Source: an uncultured Candidatus Saccharibacteria bacterium (GTDB lineage Bacteria > Patescibacteriota > Saccharimonadia > Saccharimonadales > Saccharimonadaceae). Taken from it: 9,408 bases of DNA. Positions 6,547-9,408 of this stretch are shown one piece after another (the first letter of the stretch is position 1; each line of letters starts with the position of its first letter). The stretch is from the NCBI GenBank assembly GCA_945916045.1, contig CAMEGH010000020.1:1-9408 (forward strand), read 5' to 3'. Under the pieces are notes generated by a model. It was not told the origin of the DNA, ran no database searches, and saw only the letters and a list, made by a program, of their open reading frames with translations. Made by a program: the position numbers and the translations under genes.

Positions 6547-6714
6547 CTACTTCAGTAGCTTGAGCGGGTTCGGGTACATTTCGTCGTGAAAGCCGACGAT
6601 CTGTTCCTCGCCGACGCTGTTGACGACGTCGGTATCGATCGAGGCGATGCTCATGAGCGCCACCGCGGTTCCGGCGGAGATGGCCAGAACCAGGCGCTTG
6701 ATTTCAATACTCAT
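6547..6714 (-). CDS. Small protein with signal-peptide-like or membrane N-terminus, unknown function (55 aa)
   Basis: A 55-residue reading frame begins at ATG 6714 with AGAAAGAGGT as ribosome binding site seven bases upstream, and ends in TAG at 6547-6549. Residues 1-7 carry Lys-Arg, residues 8-26 are hydrophobic (LVLAISAGTAVALMSIASI), and residues 27-55 are polar with EEQIVGFHDEMYPNP and a final LKLLK. This fits a secreted peptide with an N-terminal signal or a single-pass membrane protein with a short outer domain. It has its own near-perfect promoter and its own terminator. Its codons are unusual: 45 of 55 end in G or C, well above the surrounding genes, which suggests a foreign origin or selection for a special codon set. 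I recognise no family. Alternatives are a host-contact peptide, a bacteriocin-like peptide or a small membrane regulator; none is supported beyond size and topology. Confidence 0.75.
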   Translation of the reverse strand: MSIEIKRLVLAISAGTAVALMSIASIDTDVVNSVGEEQIVGFHDEMYPNPLKLLK

Positions 6715-6778
6715 GTCGAGTACCTCTTTCTACTAGTAACGGTAAGTGCGAGAACGAACTGTTGTCCATTCCTATTGC

Positions 6779-6807
6779 ATTATAGCACTTTAAGTATAAA
6801 ATGTCAA
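6779..6807 (-). promoter_or_regulatory. Near-perfect promoter of the 55-aa peptide gene
   Basis: On the minus strand TTGACA (6802-6807) and TATAAT (6779-6784) are both exact consensus hexamers at a 17-base spacing, with TGC before the -10. It is the best promoter in the window. The predicted start near 6772 gives a leader of about 58 bases. Confidence 0.9.
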
Positions 6808-6873
6808 GCCTAAGAACTTCAAAACCCTCTCCTCAATCGTCAAAGCCTTCTTGGTTTCCGTCTGCTTCGACAT
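6790..6873 (-). CDS. Possible 27-aa peptide upstream of the 55-aa gene
   Basis: An ATG at 6873 opens a 27-codon frame (MSKQTETKKALTIEERVLKF...) ending at a TAA at 6790-6792. It lies about 84 bases downstream of the predicted start of a separate promoter, so an mRNA covering it is likely. The peptide is charged and helix-prone. Against it: only a weak ribosome binding site (GAAAG nine bases upstream), and its last codons coincide with the -35 of the next promoter (GGC TTG ACA). It may be a real small protein, the end of a decayed gene, or part of an untranslated RNA. The longer in-frame extension to 6978 crosses the promoter and is not credible. Confidence 0.3.
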   Translation of the reverse strand: MSKQTETKKALTIEERVLKFLGLTFYT

Positions 6874-6963
6874 AATAATCAACTTTCGGTAGGGGTTGGC
6901 TGCTTCAGATATCGTAAGAACGCACTCGGACGCCTTTGGAATAACCGCTAGCGGAGTGATGTA

Positions 6964-6994
6964 ATTATAGCAGCACAAACATTATAAATGTCAA
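6964..6994 (-). promoter_or_regulatory. Promoter upstream of the 27-aa frame
   Basis: On the minus strand TTGACA (6989-6994) and TATAAT (6964-6969) are separated by 19 bases, longer than ideal but compensated by TGC before the -10. The start would be near 6957. The perfect 10-bp palindrome CCGCTAGCGG (6945-6954) begins at the predicted start and could be an operator. The transcript would run towards the 55-aa gene unless stopped; I see no terminator between the two. Confidence 0.65.
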
Positions 6995-7061
6995 TAACTA
7001 TCTCCCCTTTCCACAGCAAAAACACTAGTAGCGCCCAAACCGTTGCAAATTTTACCTTGAA

Positions 7062-7093
7062 AACAAATACCGCCGTATGATACGGCGGTATTT
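7062..7093 (-). terminator. Intrinsic terminator of the rplJ-rplL operon
   Basis: A 13-bp perfect stem (7065-7077 with 7081-7093; core ATACCGCCGTA) closes a 3-base loop 27 bases after the rplL stop. The minus-strand 3' arm ends in ATTTGTTTTC, a usable T-tract. Confidence 0.85.
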
Positions 7094-7120
7094 CTCTCAT
7101 ACAACGAATCCCAGATTGGA

Positions 7121-7498
7121 CTAAACGAGTTCTACGCTCGCGCCAGCTTCTTCAAGCTTCTTCTTTGCTTCTTCAGCTTCGTCCTTAGAAACTTTTTCCT
7201 TGATTGCGCTTGGAGCGTCGTCAACGAGGCCCTTTGCTTCACCAAGACCAAGGCCAGTGATTTCTTTCACAGCCTTGATAACAGCTACCTTCTGGCCGCC
7301 AGCGTCAGTTAGCTGTACGGTGAATTCGCTTTTTTCGTCTGCAGCAGCAGCGTCGCCACCAGCAGCAGGTCCGGCAACAACTGCAGCAGCTGCAGCTGGT
7401 TCAATGCCGTATTCTTCTTTTAGTACATTTTTTAGTTCGTTTACTTCAAGAACTGTCATCTTTGTTAGTTCTTCAGCAAGTTTCTTTACGTCAGCCAT
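7121..7498 (-). CDS. rplL: Ribosomal protein bL12 (L7/L12)
   Basis: bL12 forms the dimers of the ribosomal stalk that recruit and activate the translational GTPases. The 125-residue protein has the standard parts: N-terminal dimerization helices (residues 1-32, VKKLAEELTKMTVLEVNELKNVLKEEYGIEP), an Ala/Gly-rich hinge (34-53), and the factor-binding C-terminal domain (58-125). The last holds the conserved KVAVIKAVKEITGLGLGEAKGLVDDAP and the ending KKKLEEAGASVELV. The ATG at 7498 has AAGGAG close upstream. It lies 36 bases after rplJ, whose product anchors it to the ribosome, and shares its promoter and leader. Length and motifs are normal. Confidence 0.98.
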   Translation of the reverse strand: MADVKKLAEELTKMTVLEVNELKNVLKEEYGIEPAAAAAVVAGPAAGGDAAAADEKSEFTVQLTDAGGQKVAVIKAVKEITGLGLGEAKGLVDDAPSAIKEKVSKDEAEEAKKKLEEAGASVELV

Positions 7499-7534
7499 TT
7501 TCTAGCTCCTTACTTTGGTTAGTGATTCGTTATA

Positions 7535-8059
7535 TTAATTGGTTGCTTTTGCTTCAACGCCATCAAGCAATGCATGAAGATTGCCAGAAAGCGCGTTGGT
7601 AATGTCGTGCACTGGTGAAAGCAGTTGTGAAACCACTTCGGCGATAAGCTGTTCCTTGCTTGGAAGGCCAGCCAATGCCTTAATTTCTGCAGTATCGAGT
7701 GTTTTACCTTCTTCGCTAAAACCGCCGATCAGCTCTAGAGCTTCGTGGTCTTTTGCGAATGTATCAAGCACCTGAGCCGGCGCAACTTCGTCGTCGCTTG
7801 AAAAAGCGTAGATAAGTTGGCCTTCCAACGCTGAAGTGTCAGCGTCTTTGTAGGTTTTGCTTTCTGCGAGCGCTACACGAACAAGGCGGTTTTTTACTAC
7901 CTTGATGGTAACGTTTTTCTCGCGGGCAGCTGCACGAAGTGCTTGCAAATCTGCAACGCTCAGGCCTTGGTATTTGGCAAAAGCGGTCATCTTTGCACTG
8001 TCGAGAATGCTTGTTACATCAGCAACCAAAGTTTGTTTTTTATCGCGGGTAATTGCCAT
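7535..8059 (-). CDS. rplJ: Ribosomal protein uL10
   Basis: uL10 binds 23S rRNA at the stalk base and carries bL12 dimers on its C-terminal helix. It also acts as repressor of its own operon in many bacteria by binding its mRNA leader. The 174-residue protein has normal length. The N-terminal rRNA-binding domain is clear (KMTAFAKYQGLSVADLQALRAAAREKNVTIKVVKNRLVRVAL, about 23-64), followed by the central IGGFSEEGKTLDTAEIKALAGLPSKEQL (111-138). The C-terminal helix (about 140-170) is the expected bL12 docking site. The ATG at 8059 follows AAAGGA. rplK and rplA, often just upstream, are not present here; a DUF389 membrane protein takes that place. Control is probably by the leader between 8060 and 8254. 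Confidence 0.97.
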   Translation of the reverse strand: MAITRDKKQTLVADVTSILDSAKMTAFAKYQGLSVADLQALRAAAREKNVTIKVVKNRLVRVALAESKTYKDADTSALEGQLIYAFSSDDEVAPAQVLDTFAKDHEALELIGGFSEEGKTLDTAEIKALAGLPSKEQLIAEVVSQLLSPVHDITNALSGNLHALLDGVEAKATN

Positions 8060-8130
8060 AAATAAAACGTCCTTTTGGTTAAGTTTCTAATTGTTGGGAT
8101 TCGATTGTTAAAGAGCGGTAGTTTTTGAGA

Positions 8131-8168
8131 AACAAAAAAGTCTTTGATTCTCGCACTACCAAAGACTT
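8131..8168 (-). terminator. Intrinsic terminator inside the rplJ leader (attenuator candidate)
   Basis: On the minus strand AAGTCTTTG (8160-8168) pairs with CAAAGACTT (8138-8146) over 9 bp and is followed by a run of six T. It stands 71 bases before the rplJ start, between promoter and gene, so it can only be useful if it is conditional. Parts of its loop can pair elsewhere: GGTAGT (8155-8160) with ACTACC (8117-8122), and GAGAA (8148-8152) with TTCTC (8127-8131). This gives an alternative hairpin that would break the terminator. Confidence 0.8.
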
Positions 8169-8254
8169 ACAATGTGAAATGAATTTTTGTCTCATTCCTC
8201 GGTAGCAAATTAAGTGTTGGTTCCCCTTCACGGCTACTGTCTCTGGCAATGTCT
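8169..8254 (-). promoter_or_regulatory. Ribosomal protein L10 leader-like RNA element
   Basis: The first part of the rplJ mRNA contains AGAGACAGTAGC (minus strand, 8233-8244), a GGGGAACC stretch, and GCTACCGAGG (8197-8206). GTAGC and GCTAC pair to form the basal stem. The AGACAGYAG...CUACCGAGG arrangement is what I recall of the L10 leader family, which binds L10 or the L10(L12)4 complex. Together with the terminator just downstream it would give feedback control of rplJ-rplL by attenuation. Match to the family is from memory of its consensus, not from a model search. Confidence 0.75.
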
Positions 8255-8260
8255 TTACGT

Positions 8261-8289
8261 AGTATATTCTACACAGGTAAAAATGTCAA
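8261..8289 (-). promoter_or_regulatory. Promoter of the rplJ-rplL operon
   Basis: On the minus strand TTGACA (8284-8289) is followed after 17 bases by TATACT (8261-8266). Transcription would begin near 8254, giving a leader of about 195 bases. It starts 17 bases after the stop codon of the upstream membrane protein gene, and I see no clear terminator between them, so some read-through into the operon is possible. Confidence 0.85.
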
Positions 8290-8305
8290 CGGTTTTGGAA
8301 GGTTT

Positions 8306-9408
8306 TTATTGGTTTTTTGATGCATCAGCTGAATCGTAGGTGACCACTGGAGTGTAAGAGATGGTGTACTTGGCGGGTTCTGGTAAGCTGTCGGAAACGA
8401 GTGTTTTGATAGCTTCGATGGAACGCTGCGAAGGCGCATCATCTGGGTTGCCAGCCAGGCGGATGTTGGCGGTAAGTTGCCCGCTTTCGCCGCGATCGAG
8501 CGAGATGGTCGTGATGGAAACATCTGGGTGGCGATCTGCCAGCGCTTCGGTAAACGCATTAATAAAACGCGTGGTAGAGCGCGCCGCCCTGGCCTGTTCT
8601 TCGGTTAAAATACCAACCGAACGCTGGACGCTAAATTGCAATTGCACATCGGTATTGAGCGCTTCTTCGAGCGACTTTTCGAGCTCTTGTTGCAGCTGAT
8701 ACGACACGGTGTCACCTTCGCTAATCGTCACGCGAGTGTTGATGACGGCGGTTTCAACTCCTTCGTTGGTACGCATGGCGGCTTCGATCGAATCAATACG
8801 CGACTGTGGGTATTCCTTTAAAAAAGCGGCTTCGACATGCTGGCGAACTTCGCTCTGCATGGAAAGATTTTGCGTGTAACTGCGCAGCTGGTACGTAAGC
8901 GGCAACACCAGCACCAGCAAGCTGACGCCAATTACTGATAGCGTTTTGATAGAAATATGCGATTTGTCTTTGGCCAGCCAATGCTGCGTTGTTAGGTAGA
9001 TCGTACCGACAAATGTGATCGCCAAAAAGTTCAGCAAAAACAGCAACATGCCGCCGTAAAAAATGCTAGATTCGCTGAGTGCAATGCCAATTCCCGCCGC
9101 CGAAATTGGTGGCAAAAGCGACGTCGCAATCGCCACGCCCGCAAAACTATCGGCCACTTTGCGATACGACGACGCCATAATGCCGATCAGCCCGGCAGCC
9201 AGCGCAATAAACAAATCAAGCAAAGTAGGGCTAGCGCGGCCGGTAATTTCATCCGTAATATTCTTCAGCGGCGAAAGTTCAGTGATAGCAATTGAAGTCG
9301 CCAAAATAATTGCCGCCGACACCACCAACATCACTAACGAACGCTGAATCACGCGAATATTTCCATCATAAATCCCTAGCGACAGCGACAAAATCGGGAT
9401 AATCAACG
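8306..9408 (-). CDS. DUF389 family membrane protein (partial, N-terminus outside window)
   Basis: The frame is open to the right edge and ends at TAA 8306-8308, so these 366 codons are the C-terminal part. The start shown by the first TTG is not real: LIIPILSLSLGI corresponds to the SPLM.PIL.L..G segment inside DUF389 proteins. Further family features are a helix at about 23-44, EITGRASPTLLDLFIALAAGLIGIMA (53-78), VAIATSLLPPISAAGIGIAL (91-110), and helices at about 118-139 and 153-173. The last 190 residues form a soluble alpha/beta region with two repeated-looking units (about 187-262 and 268-355), each a helix followed by strands. The function of DUF389 proteins is unknown to me beyond being integral membrane proteins; the soluble domain may be a sensory or assembly part. 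No operon partner downstream shares its function. Confidence 0.85.
   Translation of the reverse strand, partial: LIIPILSLSLGIYDGNIRVIQRSLVMLVVSAAIILATSIAITELSPLKNITDEITGRASPTLLDLFIALAAGLIGIMASSYRKVADSFAGVAIATSLLPPISAAGIGIALSESSIFYGGMLLFLLNFLAITFVGTIYLTTQHWLAKDKSHISIKTLSVIGVSLLVLVLPLTYQLRSYTQNLSMQSEVRQHVEAAFLKEYPQSRIDSIEAAMRTNEGVETAVINTRVTISEGDTVSYQLQQELEKSLEEALNTDVQLQFSVQRSVGILTEEQARAARSTTRFINAFTEALADRHPDVSITTISLDRGESGQLTANIRLAGNPDDAPSQRSIEAIKTLVSDSLPEPAKYTISYTPVVTYDSADASKNQ

Noticed and set aside
6699..6767. Upstream minus-strand ATG at 6767 opening a 22-codon frame overlapping the 55-aa gene start
   Set aside because: It begins within a few bases of the predicted transcription start without a spaced ribosome binding site.
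6586..6813. Plus-strand 75-codon frame
   Set aside because: It lies antisense to the 55-aa gene, which has promoter, ribosome binding site and terminator on the minus strand; the plus frame has none.
7200..7505. Plus-strand frames opposite rplL and rplJ
   Set aside because: They are antisense reflections of biased ribosomal protein codons with no start signals.
9..8155. The 8-mer TGCGAGAA (or its complement) near 10, 6319, 6746 and 8148
   Set aside because: More frequent than expected by chance, but orientations and contexts differ (coding frame, two leaders, terminator loop) and no extended match or common spacing is seen.

Overview
The window looks like a piece of a compact genome from the Candidate Phyla Radiation (Patescibacteria), most likely Saccharibacteria (TM7). 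This is inference from short genes, tight packing, a conserved hypothetical protein of a kind I associate with CPR genomes, and the simplified forms of DnaX and RecR. The standard code fits: dnaX ends in TGA, which argues against the recoded Gracilibacteria/Absconditabacteria. No mobile element, CRISPR array, tRNA or rRNA is visible. Apart from a gene fragment at the left edge, all genes lie on the minus strand.

Right to left, in the direction of transcription: (1) the C-terminal 366 codons of a DUF389-type membrane protein run off the right edge. (2) The rplJ-rplL operon (L10, L7/L12) follows, with a consensus promoter and a leader of about 195 nt. The leader carries an L10-leader-like fold and an intrinsic terminator before rplJ, and a 13-bp hairpin terminator closes the operon. 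(3) Between about 6450 and 7000 are two small transcription units. One may encode a 27-residue peptide. The other encodes a 55-residue peptide with one hydrophobic segment and GC-rich codons, framed by a near-perfect promoter and a terminator. (4) A 171-residue conserved protein of unknown function has its own strong promoter. (5) A five-gene run follows: dnaX, dnaB, a GT-C-like membrane glycosyltransferase, ybaB/ebfC and recR. The dnaX/dnaB pair overlaps by 8 nt, the other gaps are short, and an extended -10 lies just before ybaB. (6) A hairpin terminator separates recR from the convergent end of a plus-strand membrane protein.

The common bacterial dnaX-ybaB-recR cluster is thus expanded with the replicative helicase and a membrane protein, so clamp loading, helicase action and recombinational repair are probably co-expressed. 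The points most worth following up are the absence of both classical zinc sites in this operon (DnaX lacks the four-Cys module, RecR keeps one of four Cys), the 55-residue peptide gene, and the rplJ attenuator-like leader.
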